Assembly (NCBI GenBank): GCA_007026445.1
Contig: VDMD01000001.1
Coordinates: 310,001 to 374,000, forward strand
DNA: 64,000 nt
Reading direction: 5' to 3'
Source of the DNA: Schizophyllum amplum
Lineage: Eukaryota > Basidiomycota > Agaricomycetes > Agaricales > Schizophyllaceae
Part shown: in pieces, positions 24,148 to 35,764 of the stretch
Layout: every line of letters starts with the position of its first letter
How positions within the stretch are numbered: the first letter of the stretch is position 1
Notes under the pieces: model-generated
Seen by the model: the letters and a program-made list of their open reading frames with translations, nothing else
Databases searched by the model: none
Told to the model about the DNA's origin: nothing
Translations under genes and position numbers: made by a program

Positions 24148-26061
24148 TCATAATCCTTTGTCCCTTTGTATCGATTCAGAAGCGATAGGTATATGATCCA
24201 TGGATCGTCTCGCAATAGCTATGCTTTCGCTGACCGACCCATACTGAGCAGTATCTGAGGGGCCTGCGCTACTCGCCGAAGCTTCCGTGGTAGTACCAGG
24301 CCACGACTTATCCCCCATTGTTTTCACCTTGCCCTGAGACATACCTTCAGATGGTCGCTCACCGAGCTCCCAGGATTCAATGTCAGGCACCGTGCTATCA
24401 TCCGCCCGCGGTGCATGGGCAAAGCTCAGCGGATGGGCGCTGCTGAGCAGCGTGGACGTCTCTTCGCCCTGCAGCGCGACGGCGAGAATGACGAAGGAAG
24501 GGTAGATGCCCTGATGCGTAATTCATGTCAGCAAAACGTTTCGATGCGAGCTGAGAAGGCGCAAGGCTTCTCGCGGACTAAAAACAAAGCTTCACGCACC
24601 GATATATCATGGATAGCCGCGTCGATGATGTCGCCCACCGAGAACGTGTAGAATTTGTCCCCATAGACGGCGCCAGTTGCCAAGCCCACGACCTGAAGAT
24701 TCTGTCAGTACGCATACTGGACGTGTACCAGGCCGTGCAAGCGAGACAGACTTGTAGCAAGAAGGCCGACAGCTCAGCGCGCGAGCGCCAACCAAGGACG
24801 AACGAGCAAGTATGAAGACCGCTGCTCATGGAGTCTACAGACGTACCCAAAGGAGGCAATATAGCGACCCAGACTCCACAAGAAGAACCAGTATATTCTC
24901 TGCCTTGGTCCTCTTCGCCGCCTGCTCGTGAACGATCTTGACTTCACGGCGATAGAGCCTGAAATTATGGAATTAGTCGCAATGTATAATATTCCACAAG
25001 AGGACGCGGATGAGAAGCTAGAATACACGTACCATACCCTCAACCCTATAAGCACCGTGGCCACCGTGTTCGTCACGAGCAGCGGGACCGTCTTCATCAG
25101 CGTTTTAGCCCCCGACAAGCCCCCGGTCGATGTGCTGAGCTGCACCCACGCGCACTCCACGATGACGCCGACTGGATACGTGCGAGGTGAGAATCGCGCA
25201 GTAAAAGACTAGAAAAGAGGGAGAAATGGAAGCGAGAAAGTAATCGGACAAGCGAGCGAAAAGCCATGTTGTCTGTTTGCCTCAGCGTTCTAGAAAAGAC
25301 CACAATAACATCGATACCACGGACACGCACCCGTACTCCCAGCAAGACACACAGCTAACAGCGCTTTCACAATCCAGTTATTGGGCCACAAGATCCACGC
25401 GCGCCAAACGACGACGGCGTCACTGATGAGGTACTGCAGCCAGGCAGTCAGCGAGATAGGACCACAAAGAAGGACGCCCATGGGTGGAAGCCAGATCCAA
25501 CAAATGCATACGCAAAGTAGACTGGCACTCACATTGAACCTGAACGCCGCGCCGACCACGATATTCAAGGTATATCGATCGAGCAGCGAGTCAAAGCCTT
25601 CCCGGTCTCCCTGATCCCCGAGGGCGTATATGGGAAACTGGGCCGCATAGAGTAGGAGTCCAAGCGTCACCGTGATTGTGGAAGAGACGAAGAGACACGT
25701 TATGGCAGCGGTCATGAAGGTCGAGCGGTTCTTTCGACGCCTGTCCGGGGGAAACAGGACGCAAGAACGGCGCAGAGATAGAGATGGTGGTGGTCAGTGA
25801 TTCATCAACTATAAGGACACGGAGCACTCACGCCAGGACGCTTAACGTAGCGATGAACAGAGCCGCTTGTATACCTGTCGCAAACCGTCAGCCGAAGGAA
25901 ACAGCAGCCGCTGCAAGCACCTCAAAGCAGGGCGCGACTCGGAGGATGTACGCACCGTAAAAGAGACAGTCCACGCCGGTCTCTACGTTGAACAACTTGA
26001 TGGAGGAGACATCGGAGGCGGATAATGGGGAATACGGCGCTCCGGGTTTACTGAGGGGCAT
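24148..26061 (-). CDS. Multi-pass (seven-helix-type) Agaricomycete membrane protein, copy B
   Basis: Eight exons on the minus strand: 26061-25956, 25874-25832, 25740-25533, 25433-25331, 25171-25033, 24958-24847, 24692-24600 and 24510-24148; 388 residues. Phases agree at every junction. It shares all landmarks with copy A: DCLFYG|IQAALF at the first splice, YLISDAVVVWRAWILW, a basic loop LYRREVK, SGSLYCLLW and GIYPSFVILAVALQ. The C-terminal cytosolic tail is longer than in A (about 100 residues, Ser/Thr/Glu-rich). An upstream in-frame ATG at 26127 is possible, but MPLSKPGAPY (26061) gives the better family start. Function is unknown; it may be a receptor or sensor by topology only. All introns here are 50-160 bases and none carries an insertion. 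Confidence 0.9.
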
Positions 26062-26113
26062 TGTTACGATTTGCTGGAGCCAGTCGCAACGTGCTATGAA
26101 AGGAAAGATAGGA

Positions 26114-26283
26114 CAAGCGCAGGACACGGTACCAGCGAGCAGGACACGGTACCAGCGAGCAGGACGCGGAATCAGCGAGCAGGACGCGGAATCAGCGAGC
26201 AGGACGCAGATCTAGCGCACAGGACGCAGGGTCAGCGTACACGACGCAGACGGGGCGTGCAGGACGCGGAGTCGGCAAGCATC
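26114..26283. repeat. 20-bp minisatellite, about 8 units
   Basis: Direct tandem repeats of a 20-base unit (consensus AGCGAGCAGGACGCGGAATC). Adjacent units are arranged in identical pairs (two ending GGTACC, then two ending GGAATC) and become more diverged toward the right end. They lie just upstream of the start of membrane protein B. Confidence 0.9.
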
Positions 26284-26438
26284 GATGGCCAGGAGGGCTT
26301 TTTCCCAGCGCCGTTCTGTATATAAGTATGTTAGCGGTGATCATCGCCGTCGGGGAAGCCGCGATTGAGACATAGGTAAGTTTAGCGCCATATGCACTTG
26401 GAGACTTGCATGGGTTCAAGGTCGGGAAGCCGCGACGG

Positions 26439-26580
26439 GGCGCCCTTCGTGGGTTCTTGGTACCCAAGCTTTGCAGGTTCTTGGTGCCCTTCACAGGTTC
26501 TGGGCGCCCTCCGCAGACCCTCGATACCCTTCGCGGGTTCGCAATGCCCTTTGCGAATCCCGAGGCCCCTCGCAGGCTCA
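26439..26580. repeat. Degenerate ~20-24-bp tandem repeat
   Basis: About seven imperfect units built on GCAGGTTCTTGGTGCCCTTC follow each other without interruption. The unit is unrelated in sequence to the minisatellite 160 bases to its left. Confidence 0.75.
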
Positions 26581-27480
26581 CGCCGTTACGGCGCCCGTCG
26601 TCAGTTTCGCAGAAGCGTGTGCTGCTGATGCTGCTCGCGAGTTCTTGACGCCGTCCGCGGCGAGTTCATCGTGATCGAAGTGTGATGCCGACGAGAAGAC
26701 ACAGTTGCGCGTGAGAAATGAGCAAACAAGCAACATTCGCCAGTCGGTGTAGGCGATGATGCATATGACTGGATGCGAGGATGAGGAGTAGTCGGGGCAG
26801 AACAAGCACTGCGAAGCTGGATAAGAACAGTCTGCAGATCAGGTTCGGTCGGATGAGGTGAGAGAACACGAAGGGGTCGGGTGGGAAAGCATGACGAGGC
26901 GACGTCACCTGGTGCGGCAGCAGCCCATTGCTCGACGAGTCTATCGTTGCGATTCGTGGGAGTGATGACGAGTATCGCATGGATGCCCGTTGAGGCTACG
27001 AGAGCCACAGCTCACCTTGGATGGATCATGGACGTACCGAGATTCACAGTGAGCAGTACAGAAGCCGTTGTGCAAGATAGTACACCACCTGACGAACTCT
27101 CGAGCGCCAAAATCCATGATGGAGGGAATGCTCGATGTCCCGTCGAGTCGACGCCCGAGGCTCATCACGCGGACAAGACCCTCTTGACGCCCACGCTCGC
27201 CATGTACTTTGCCGTACTTACATCGCAGCCTGATCGTAGCTGATGTCAAGAGTGAGAGAAGCGTCCGCCTTGAATATGTGTGCAAACCTGTGCAAACACA
27301 ACTGCTCGTCTGCTCCTGAAGCAAAATTCACTCAGAAATTCACACGTGTACAGTATGCTGACGACTATCGCAAAACGAACAATGCGTGTTCGCCTGGGTA
27401 GATTGCCGACAGAGGGCCTCGGACGAAGAGTCGAGACATGCCGATAGTCAAGACAAAAAAGTGAGTCTTCCAGCCAACAG
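26581..27480. other. Intergenic, no gene recognised
   Basis: A few minus-strand frames (26.6-27.3 kb) have hydrophobic stretches and nearby splice-like sites. They do not join into a family I can name. Confidence 0.4.
27455..27460 (-). terminator. RNA polymerase III terminator of tRNA-Tyr
   Basis: A run of six T on the minus strand starts 21 bases beyond the 3' end of the tRNA. Oligo-T of four or more is the normal Pol III stop signal. Confidence 0.75.
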
Positions 27481-27567
27481 TCCCCTCTGCCTGGTTCGAA
27501 CAGGCGACATTCAGATGAGCTGGTATCCCGTTACAGTCTGACGCTCTTCCAACTGAGCTAAGAGGGG
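27481..27567 (-). tRNA. tRNA-Tyr(GTA) with a 14-base intron
   Basis: Read on the minus strand, a perfect seven-pair acceptor stem (CCCCTCT/AGAGGGG), a D arm GCTCAGTTGGAAGAGC, an anticodon stem TCAGA/TCTGA and a T arm with GTTCGAAC give a full cloverleaf. The anticodon GTA is at 27534-27532. The anticodon loop is interrupted one base 3' of the anticodon by 14 extra bases (27530-27517), the canonical place for nuclear tRNA introns; tRNA-Tyr genes of fungi commonly carry one. The mature length is 73 bases before CCA addition. Internal A and B boxes are intact, so the gene is probably functional. Confidence 0.96.
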
Positions 27568-28563
27568 TTGACATAAAACAAACCTTTATGTTTATCTCCT
27601 TCAAAACGTGTTGCCACAACCAGAGACATCGTCGACTTTCTTCTGGTGTAGCGAGCTGCTGACTGCCCATTGCAAGCCTCAGCACTCAAGTATACGTATA
27701 ACTGTTGGGAATGCGGATTGACTCGATGGGGCAGCCGTCTTTGCCCGTCACGGCCGATGGACGGGTGTTTTCAACGGTCAATGCATGACAAGATGATCGG
27801 TAAACATTCCAGCGAGGGAAAGCCAACATGGTAGAGCACATAGGTTGAAAGGTGCGGGCGCAGTGAAATGGGGAGGCCCATGATGATGGTGAGAGCCATT
27901 GCCAAAGGCAAACTGAGCGCAGAGCAGTAGTGCGGCACAGCCGAGCCTTGAGCTTGAGACGCCACATGAACGAGACCCACGTGAAAATCACGAGTCTGCT
28001 GCTCGGTTCCCTTGAAGACTGTTGAAGGAGCCATCCTTGCCGGACGCAGTCATTGCTGCAGGGCTAGCGCGCCATTTCCAACTCTCTGAGTTTGCCCTCA
28101 TCCTCCTCTGGCTCTCTCGCTCAGACTTGATGCCGCCTCAGATACTGTCACCAGCCCGGTAGCCTGCACGCCACCAAAGCACTTATGTAGGGGACTTTGA
28201 CGAGACGAGCCATTCTCAGCGAAGCCGAGCCTGCTCTTTTCTTACGCACCTTTGTCAGACAGCGTCGGCATCGTATACTTAGCTTCAAGCTTGTCCGAGA
28301 TGCCCCGGGCGCGCAATGTACTTGTGCAAGCCTGCGAATATCTTTTGAAACGGCCCTCTCACCAAAGTAACTTTGTAGGCTTGCACCATCAGCCAGCTCG
28401 CGTCGCCGCCTCCAGCTCATCGGACAGAATAATCCGGTCATCGCGGTTGAGGACAAGTTATGCGGTGCAGGGCGATGAGTGACGACGTCACATGCTAAGT
28501 ATCGCCTCGAGGTCCGCCCCATGCAGTCATAAGCCCCGATCGCTCAAGTTGCTTTCCACCACC
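27568..28563. other. Intergenic, no gene recognised
   Basis: A minus-strand frame at 27771-28034 (87 codons, with one hydrophobic stretch ALTIIMGLPISL) could encode a small membrane peptide. It has no family support. The 3' part of the interval should contain the promoter of the orphan gene at 28564. Confidence 0.35.
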
Positions 28564-30758
28564 ATGGACGCCTTCCGAACTCGAACGCAAAGTAACACAA
28601 CATTGAGCGACGCCGCCGTCGCCGACGCATTCCACTCGTACCTCAAATCATCACTCGCACAGGCGCGCGCCGAGCACCTCGTCGATGCAGACATGCTCGC
28701 CAGCGCGGAGGCCGACCAGCTGATGGTCACCGGCCCCGCGCTCTGCCTCTACTTTGCCGCGCTCCGCTGCACCACCAACCCACCCTCGGTTCCCCTCCCA
28801 CGCCCGCGCGATGCCAAGCGCGCTCCCGGCGCACCCGCGGAACCGCCGGTCGACCTCTCCTTCGAGAACTGTCCGCCCCAGTTCGCCGCGTTTCTCCGCG
28901 TCTGGGCGAGCACCGTTCCCGCAATCCAAGCGCTCGCCCCGGAGACCCAACACGACCTCGCGCGTCTTATCTGCGGGCTGCAGCCGCTTACGAACCCGCC
29001 AGACGCAGTGCGCGGGCTAGCCGAGGACATGCGCGCAGTGGCGATCGAGATCTCGCAGCGCCGCTCGTTCCAGGACCGGTACGCGGAGGACCTACAAGCA
29101 GCACTGGATGCAGCGGGGGGTGGGACGGGTCGCCCGCCACAGCGCGCCTCGTTCGTGCCGCCACCAACGTACGAAGCCGCGGCGAGCCCACCTGGGGGCA
29201 CAACGACAGCCCTGCCGCCCAGCCCTTCGTACTCCCCGTCCACGTCCGCATCCGGGCTGCCCCCACACTCCCAGATCGCCGCCGATCATGCACCCCATCC
29301 TACATCCTCCTCGCCAACCCGCCAGCACCTCTCGCCCCCGATAACGCCCACCGCGTCCACCTCCGCGCGCTCGCGCACACCCTCACCCTCCATGCTCATC
29401 CCTGAGGTGACCTCCACGCTCATGATGATCCGTGAGACCCTCTACGCCTCCATCCTCGACGTCCTCTCCACGGACTACACCAGCGGCAGCGGGCCCGACG
29501 GGAGCAATGAGCGTTTCCTACAGAAGCTCAAGCGTACCTTCCGAGAAGACCCCGGCCGCGCGTACTACACCACCGTCGCGCTCGCCATCCTGCACTTTGC
29601 GAGATATGGAATCGTGGCGGAAAGCGGAAGAATCACGGGAGTGTTGGGTGAGTGCAGCCTCATCTCTGACCATCCATAGTTTCTCGCCACATTCAACGAG
29701 GGACTTCCTAGAATGAGTCCGGTGACGCCGGTATCATAATTTGTGATTCCGCTGTCATTTACCCTCTAGCTGTCATATACCCTCTAGCTGTCATATACCC
29801 TTGGCTTCGTCATCGTCCCTGCTCATGCTAACCTCTCCTCTCAGGCGCCGAAATTACCCTGGAAAACTGCCCGCGCGCGCTTCGTCCCCTTATGGCCGCC
29901 CTCGTCGACATATCCCGTACCGCACGAACCTTCGAAGAGGAGGACGACACCCGCATGGCGATAGCCCTGTCCGAGGGACGCGAGAGCGCGACCTCGGAGG
30001 ACGGCGAGCCCATTGAGCTCGGCTTGACGCGCCTCGCACGCGTACGCAGGATATTGGAGAACGGTATCGGGTGGGCGTACGAGGACGATCGGGACGAGGC
30101 TGAGGACGCAACGATGAGTGCGCCCATCGAGGACTTCAGGCGCGGGCGCGCACCGCCGACGCCGCCGAAGAATAGCCCGCCACTGCCATCTCGACCGCAC
30201 GACGGGGCACCGCCCTCGCATGCCGGCGCCCTACCCCCGACACCACCCAAGGACAAGCCCCGCGACCGCACGGGGCGCGGCATCGGGAGCTCTTTCACCG
30301 CATTCTTTAAGCCCGAGACGGCGAAGGAGGCGTGGAAGCCGAGCACGGCGAAGGAGGTGTTGAAGGGGAATACGAGCTATAGCGCGCTAGGGACAGGTCG
30401 TGCGTCGACGGAGGCCGCGCATTCGTCAGTTGACGCGCATTCGTCCGTCGACGCACATTCGCCGCGGTCGTCTCATGAAGCGAACGGCCGATACTCGTCT
30501 GACGGTAGACATTCGCTCGAAGGCCAGCATTCCCTCGAGGGCCCTTCATCGCACGCTTTTCCCCAACTCAGCGATACGCAACCGCTGCATGTGGCGCACA
30601 AGCCCGCCACCGCTGTCCACTCCGCCCGCGGCGGCTCGCCCACCGGACGCACGCTCGCCTTCGCGAACGCCATCAACTCGCTCGCGCTCCGGCTCACACA
30701 CCTGGGGCCGTTCCGCGAGCGCGCGGGCCAGGTGTTCCAGGTGCTGGCGGGGTTGTGA
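28564..30758 (+). CDS. Conserved-type protein of unknown function, 665 residues
   Basis: Two exons, 28564-29647 and 29845-30758, with the junction in phase (VLG|AEITLENCP). The ATG at 28564 has a good context (CCACCATGG); an in-frame ATG 72 bases upstream is less likely. A helical N-terminal region of about 200 residues is followed by a Pro/Ser-rich linker (about 205-290). A second helical block (LMMIRETLYASILDVL through PRALRPLMAALVDI) spans the intron, and a long disordered C-terminal region contains SH3-like PPTPPK motifs and short internal repeats (SSVDAH twice, SLEGQH/SLEGPS). No signal peptide or membrane helix is seen. I do not recognise the family. The composition suggests a cytoplasmic scaffold or cytoskeleton-linked protein, but that is a guess. 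Confidence 0.75.
29751..29802. repeat. 18-bp triplicate inside an intron
   Basis: Three direct units of GCTGTCATATACCCTCTA, the last one incomplete, lie within the single intron of the orphan gene. They lengthen that intron to 197 bases, against the usual ~55 here. Confidence 0.85.
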
Positions 30759-30990
30759 GGGGAAGACGTATGCGAATGTGTCTTCAAGCTCGTACCAACT
30801 GTACTCAGCGCGTTACCTGCTTCGCTTTCCGGACACGAACATTCACGACGATATTGTATTCCGACGAGTCCACTGCTTGGCCAACTGTATCAAACTGACT
30901 GTGCACCCTACGCTACTCTGTTTTCTTGTATAATTGAACACTTCGTGTGTATCCTACGAATGTCTCTGATATCGGAAGACATCTGATCCT

Positions 30991-32512
30991 TCACTCCTGA
31001 TCCAGCTCGCTGCAAGTTGCAGGTACCTCCACATGCAACGTGTGGAGGTCACTGTTATCCGGTATGCGTGCCTTCAAGCCCTTTCTGGAAGAAGCAGGGT
31101 TAAGAAAGCATTCAACAGGTACAAAGGCAAGAAGTTACTTCTTCAATGCATCCACTAACGACGTAATGCTCCACAAGTTGATTTTCAGGAATCTGACACA
31201 AGTGACCACAAGGACCAGATTTTTCTTCGGCGTCGCACAAGTGCGACGCTGGAAAAGTTGTTTCCCGATAAGCATGGCTAGTCGTGTCTCTATCCGCTGA
31301 ACGGCAGTGTCCAAGGCCAATATATCGAGTATGAGGTCCTCTTCGCGAGCCAACTCCTGGCAAATGTGACCGACTTCGGCCTCGCGTCGATGTAGGGACT
31401 TCATGGATTCCCCTTCGATGTCGCAACTAGCGAGTTTCAATGCCAAAAGTGCGCGATCGAGAGGCGACTCCGGCGAAGGCTCAGGATCAGGCGACTGTTC
31501 CTCGCTATCGGAGTCCTCCGTTGGTGGGGGAGGCTCGCTATCGGAGTCCTCAGTTGGTGGGGGCTCGTGAGCAGAAAGAGCAGGAAGAGGGACCGAGAGG
31601 GCCGTCGGCAGAGGGATCGTATCACACTTGAAGGGGGTTGTGTCGGTGTGCGGTGGAAGCAGATCCGTCGCAGCAAGCACGGCCGCTTCGATAGACTCAG
31701 AAGAAGGCGATACCATACGGAGACGTTGCGCCTCCCTGATCCGTCCGATCTCGACAACTGTGCGAAGACCCAGGCGCTCGGCCTCTACGTATTCCAGCCA
31801 CTTGGGTGCGTCGCAGATGGCTGCGAAGGCAGGAAGAAGCCAGCCTCGCCCGAGGTTGAATTCGCGAGCGATGACGATCTTGTCAATCGGGCTGGCGATG
31901 GGCTCGATATTGCGGATGGCAAGGTCACGCAAGGAGGAGATGGACCACCTAGCGGCAAGACGCAGGACGGAGGTCCATTCGTCTACCGTCTGGATGTCGC
32001 ATACCCCGAGCTCGCTGAAGGATATATCACTAGGCGAAGATGGCTGTGGAGGATGTTCGAGACGTACGTGGGATATATCATGGACAGGAATCGCTCGAAG
32101 TCGATGCTCGAGATGTCGTGGAGCTTGACGGCCTCGGACGTCTCGCCACCGAGGGCCTCAGCGGCGAAGTTGGGCGCGTACGCATCGAAGAAATAACGAT
32201 GGACGTTATAAAGAGTGCCATCATCGAGCTATCACAGGTGCACGTTCAGCTTGTATAACAACATCCTGAGGGGGACGGGCGTACCTCGAACTTCAGGTTC
32301 CCATCCTTCAAATAGAAGCGATGCTGCGTCCCTTCCGACGGCACGTGTTCATTCTCGTGCTCGAGGATCGATACACGAGGCGCATCTGTGTCGCTACCCA
32401 CGGGCAGGTCAAGCGGGAGGGGCGGGGATCCAGGCGTCGATGTAGCAGGAATGGACATGCTGTCAGCACTGGCGAAGGACTGCACGGATGGTGAGCGGAT
32501 GAGGCTGGTCAT
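30991..32512 (-). CDS. BTB/POZ-domain protein, family copy 1
   Basis: Minus-strand exons: 32512-32285, 32228-32068, 32014-31139 and 31084-30991; 452 residues. The BTB fold spans roughly residues 63-165: HRFYLKDGNLKFE, then LDDGTLYNVHRYFF (exon 2) and FERFLSMIYP, followed by TELGVCDIQTVDEWTSVLRLA and the AREFNLGRGWLLPAF helix. BTB domains mediate dimerisation and often Cullin-3 docking; this fungal group has no assigned function. The middle contains an acidic duplicate (PPPTEDSDSE repeated). The short last exon was added because its phase and its KKGLKARIPD start match the family's final exon, although its sequence has diverged. It is the distal member of a tandem pair with the BTB gene at 33.0-34.5 kb. 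Confidence 0.85.
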
Positions 32513-33012
32513 AGATGGATGTTGGGAGCAAGAAAGCTTTCGACCTGCAGGCTGTTTGATTCGAGTTAAATAAACGCCGTACTAGCCCCGCCCACGAGGA
32601 GGCCGCGTGCAAGATATAGCGTCGTATACGGCAGTCAGCCACAGCAGCAAATCTGATCCAACGGGGCGTGATAAGGGCAGACGCAGTGTGCTTGTTGATC
32701 CTGCAGTGCTTGACTCAGGCTTTGTTGGGCGACTGGTACTCTGGGGGAATCGTGGAAAGTGCCGTGTTGAGTCATGAGAGTATTCGCAGAATGAAAGAGG
32801 TACACGCCGAAGCAGAGGCCGTACACGTTGCGTCAAGAGGTAGAGAAGGTGGGATACATGTCAGAAAGGAGGACAAGAAGCAATGACAGCCACTGACAGA
32901 GCTGCATCCTGGTGTTATCGTATGTCATACAGGGTCGACAAGAATTGGAAAGACTTTACAAGAGAAAGCGAGGCAGGCGTATGGGCTCTGATGCACCGCA
33001 AAGGTTCAGATC

Positions 33013-34530
33013 TCAGGCATCGCGAGATGATCGCTCAGGCGCTATGGACAAGCAAAAGGACGCGATGCCCCATTGATTGACTTCCTCGTCGGTCACGGAT
33101 AGGCCTTGTCTTCACAAAAAGAAATTAGCAACCCGTTCGACTACATTGATGAATGTCACTGACCTCCTCAACTCGGGCACAACCCACTGACCGACTTCAC
33201 AATAGGCGAAGGTGACCTTCGAGACGTAGCCCAGGCAGGCTGCTCCATGGAAGAGCTGCCAGGCTATGATTTCCACGACTTGCGCTTCGATCTCTTGCAG
33301 GGCGGTAGCTTTCCCAGAGTCATCGTGATAGTGATGCACGTAGAACCCGGGAAGCATACTGCGGGCGACACGATCGACGCGTTCCTGGCGCCATTCGCGG
33401 TGTCGCTGAGCTGCTGGAGAGGTCTCTCCCGTTATGCGAAGCGCAAGAGTGCGAGCAAAAAGCGCGCGAGCGACAGACGTGTCGCAGCATCTGGCCTCTT
33501 CTTCCATCTCCGCGCATCGTAGGGTGAGGTGCGCCACCTGTTCCTTCACCTCCTCAAGCTGATCGGGCTGGGCAGACGATGCCTCGGCAGCGTGAGCCGT
33601 CATTTCTGTGGTCGCAATAGGCCCAGACGGCGGTTCTTGAGCAGTAAACATCGGTGCGTACTCCTTTGCGTCGCCTGCAACGGTCGTAGACAGGAGGATA
33701 TCGCTTGCCAGAATAGCAGCGGTCACGTCATAACCCACACCATCGGCCGTCGCGTTGTTGTACATTTTGCTGATGCGCCCGATCTCGACGACAGTGCGCA
33801 GCCCAAGCCGGGCAGCTTCCTCATATTCGAGCCACTGGGGCACAGTGCAGACAGCCGTGAAGGCGGGAAGGAGCCAGGATCTTCCGAAGCCAAACTCCCT
33901 TGCGACGACAATCGTATCGATCGGGCTAGCTTTCGACACGATTTCGCGAATAGCGAGGTCGCATAGCTTGGGGATGGCCCACAGCTTGGCGAGCCGTAGT
34001 ATGGATGACCATTCATCGACTGTAGTAATGTCGCGCGCACCGACCTCGCTGCACAAGATGTCAAACACGAGGCGACGTGAAAACAGCACACGCACGGAGG
34101 GTATACCATAGAGAGAAATCGTTTGAAGTCGACGCTGTCAACACCTGGGAGCTTGATGGTCCCTTCGAGCGCATCCTGGAGGTACATGGACACAAATGCA
34201 GGTGAGTATTGCTTGAGTAAGGAGCGGTGCACGTTGTAGACCGTGCCGTCGTCCGTCTGCACTTCGAATTAATGGAATACATCAATATGTCGGAAACCTA
34301 CGCAAACGCACCTCGAGCTCGACATTACCATCCTCAAAGTAAAATCGGTGGCTCGCCTGAGGCAGAGTGAGCGCATCGTCAGGCGAGAGCGCGGCAGAAG
34401 GGGGGTGTTCGAGCTTGCTGTTCGTGTTAGGCAGCAGCACTGGGGACCCAGGCATGGAAGTGGTAGGTAAGGACATATCGTCGAAGCTGCCAAAGGACTG
34501 GATGGAAGCCGAACGTCCCAAACTTGTCAT
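33013..34530 (-). CDS. BTB/POZ-domain protein, family copy 2
   Basis: Minus-strand exons: 34530-34312, 34256-34096, 34048-33164 and 33109-33013; 453 residues. Exon 2 is 161 bases, the same as in copies 1 and 3. The BTB region starts near residue 60 (HRFYFEDGNVELE|TDDGTVYNVHRS) and continues through FKRFLSMVYP, EVGARDITTVDEWSS and AREFGFGRSWLLPAF. The N-terminal leader (MTSLGRSASIQSFGSFDDMS) is shared with copies 1 and 4 but not 3. The C-terminal half has a coiled stretch (LEEVKEQVAHLTLRCAEMEEEA). The last splice uses a GTCAGT donor and a GAAG acceptor and is less certain. The exact target of this protein is unknown; a Cul3-adaptor role is possible from the domain alone. A TATA-like box lies about 45 bases upstream. 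Confidence 0.86.
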
Positions 34531-34572
34531 TGGAAGAAGGTGGGAGGAAGCGGACTGCCTATAAGCGCCGCG

Positions 34573-34578
34573 CTTATA
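34573..34578 (-). promoter_or_regulatory. TATA-like box of BTB copy 2
   Basis: TATAAG on the minus strand within GGTTATAAGCG, about 45 bases before the start codon. It is the only TATA-type motif close to this start. Confidence 0.45.
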
Positions 34579-34837
34579 ACCCGCTCATCCACGAGGGTGA
34601 CGCATGTCAACTGAATAGACTGGTGTGTGCATGTGTGTACCAGACGGCTTGTTGACGTCCTGCAAATCAAGACTTTCAGAGAAAGGGCTTGAAGCTTCTT
34701 CAGTTATGAAAGATATCTTCAATGACTGCGACGGGATGAGAACAACAACGAAAGACGACACCTACATCAAATAGACCTCGGATTGTTCATGTTTGGCATT
34801 GTTGTCTATTGTCTCATCGTCACGTACTTACTCACAC

Positions 34838-35747
34838 AGCGATAGATATCATGTACAGTAGAGTAAAGACCGACAAAGAGCGAGCAGAGCACAACAAATG
34901 GACAGATGCGAGTAGGTGGGAAGGGCACACGCGGTCAGTAAGTACGAGGGAGCGCAAGGGCAGTAAGTACGATCAACTATGCACGCAGCGAGAGTAAACA
35001 GGGGTAAACGTAGCTGCGGCTACCATGAGAGGGGGGTATAAGTGAGGGCAGGGGAGGGTGTGAGAGGCAGGCAAGGGTGTGAGAGGTAGGCGAAAGTGTG
35101 AACGGAGAGCGGCGAGATAGGTGGGGGAAAGGGCGCGATAGGTGGGCAGTGCAGGTGGAGGCGTAGAGGGCGGTAGATATACATACATATCCGATAACAT
35201 ACCCAAGAAAAAGCTAGTAGTACACCAAATTTGAGCGGCGAGGGATTGGTAACGGTCGAGGGAGAGCCAAGGATATGGGAACTTGAAGGACCACGGCGGA
35301 AGAAGACGACATCGACAATGACAGGTACCAATGCGTTGACAAGGTTCTACAGCGCCGACGAGGTCCTGTTGCGCCTGACGAGATCCTGTTGCGCCTGACA
35401 AGGGCCTTGCTAGGGGCGTATCTTCGTCGCACCAGTCGTGAACACATCGAATGCGCCGGAGGCGACGGGTACAGGTCCGGCAGGTCGATGGGCGACGTAA
35501 AGGTCATGATCTGCAGATTCTTGGTCAGCGCAATCTGCGGAGGGCTGACGAAAGATCCAAAAGGTCTAACGAAAGACCCAGACGTCTAACGCGCCAAAAG
35601 AGCTAACAAAAAGAGTCCTCTTCCTTCGGCGCGGCGCTTGCAGCTGGGTGGCGAGGAGACTTTGACGACGTAGCCCGATTCTTGGGTGAAGGAACGGGAC
35701 AAGAAGATCTGTTGGGAAAAGGGGGGTTGTTAGTGGACGCTAGGCAT
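34838..35747 (-). pseudogene. Partly deleted copy of the 3' end of the 40-42 kb membrane-protein gene
   Basis: This segment is a direct duplicate of about 39830-41150. It keeps the sequence downstream of the parent gene (starting GATATCATGTACAGTAGAGT), the parent's last small exon (MTFTSPIDLPDLYPSP at about 35440-35510), and the start of its penultimate exon with the splice acceptor (FTQESGYVVKVSSPPSC, about 35605-35715). About 610 bases of the penultimate exon are missing and replaced by about 75 bases of unrelated sequence. It cannot encode a functional protein alone. Confidence 0.85.
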
Positions 35748-35764
35748 CTCTACAGCCTGCTCAA

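Noticed and set aside
26114..26283. Regular repeats considered as a CRISPR array
   Set aside because: The units are directly adjacent with no unique spacers, and the DNA is eukaryotic; this is a minisatellite.
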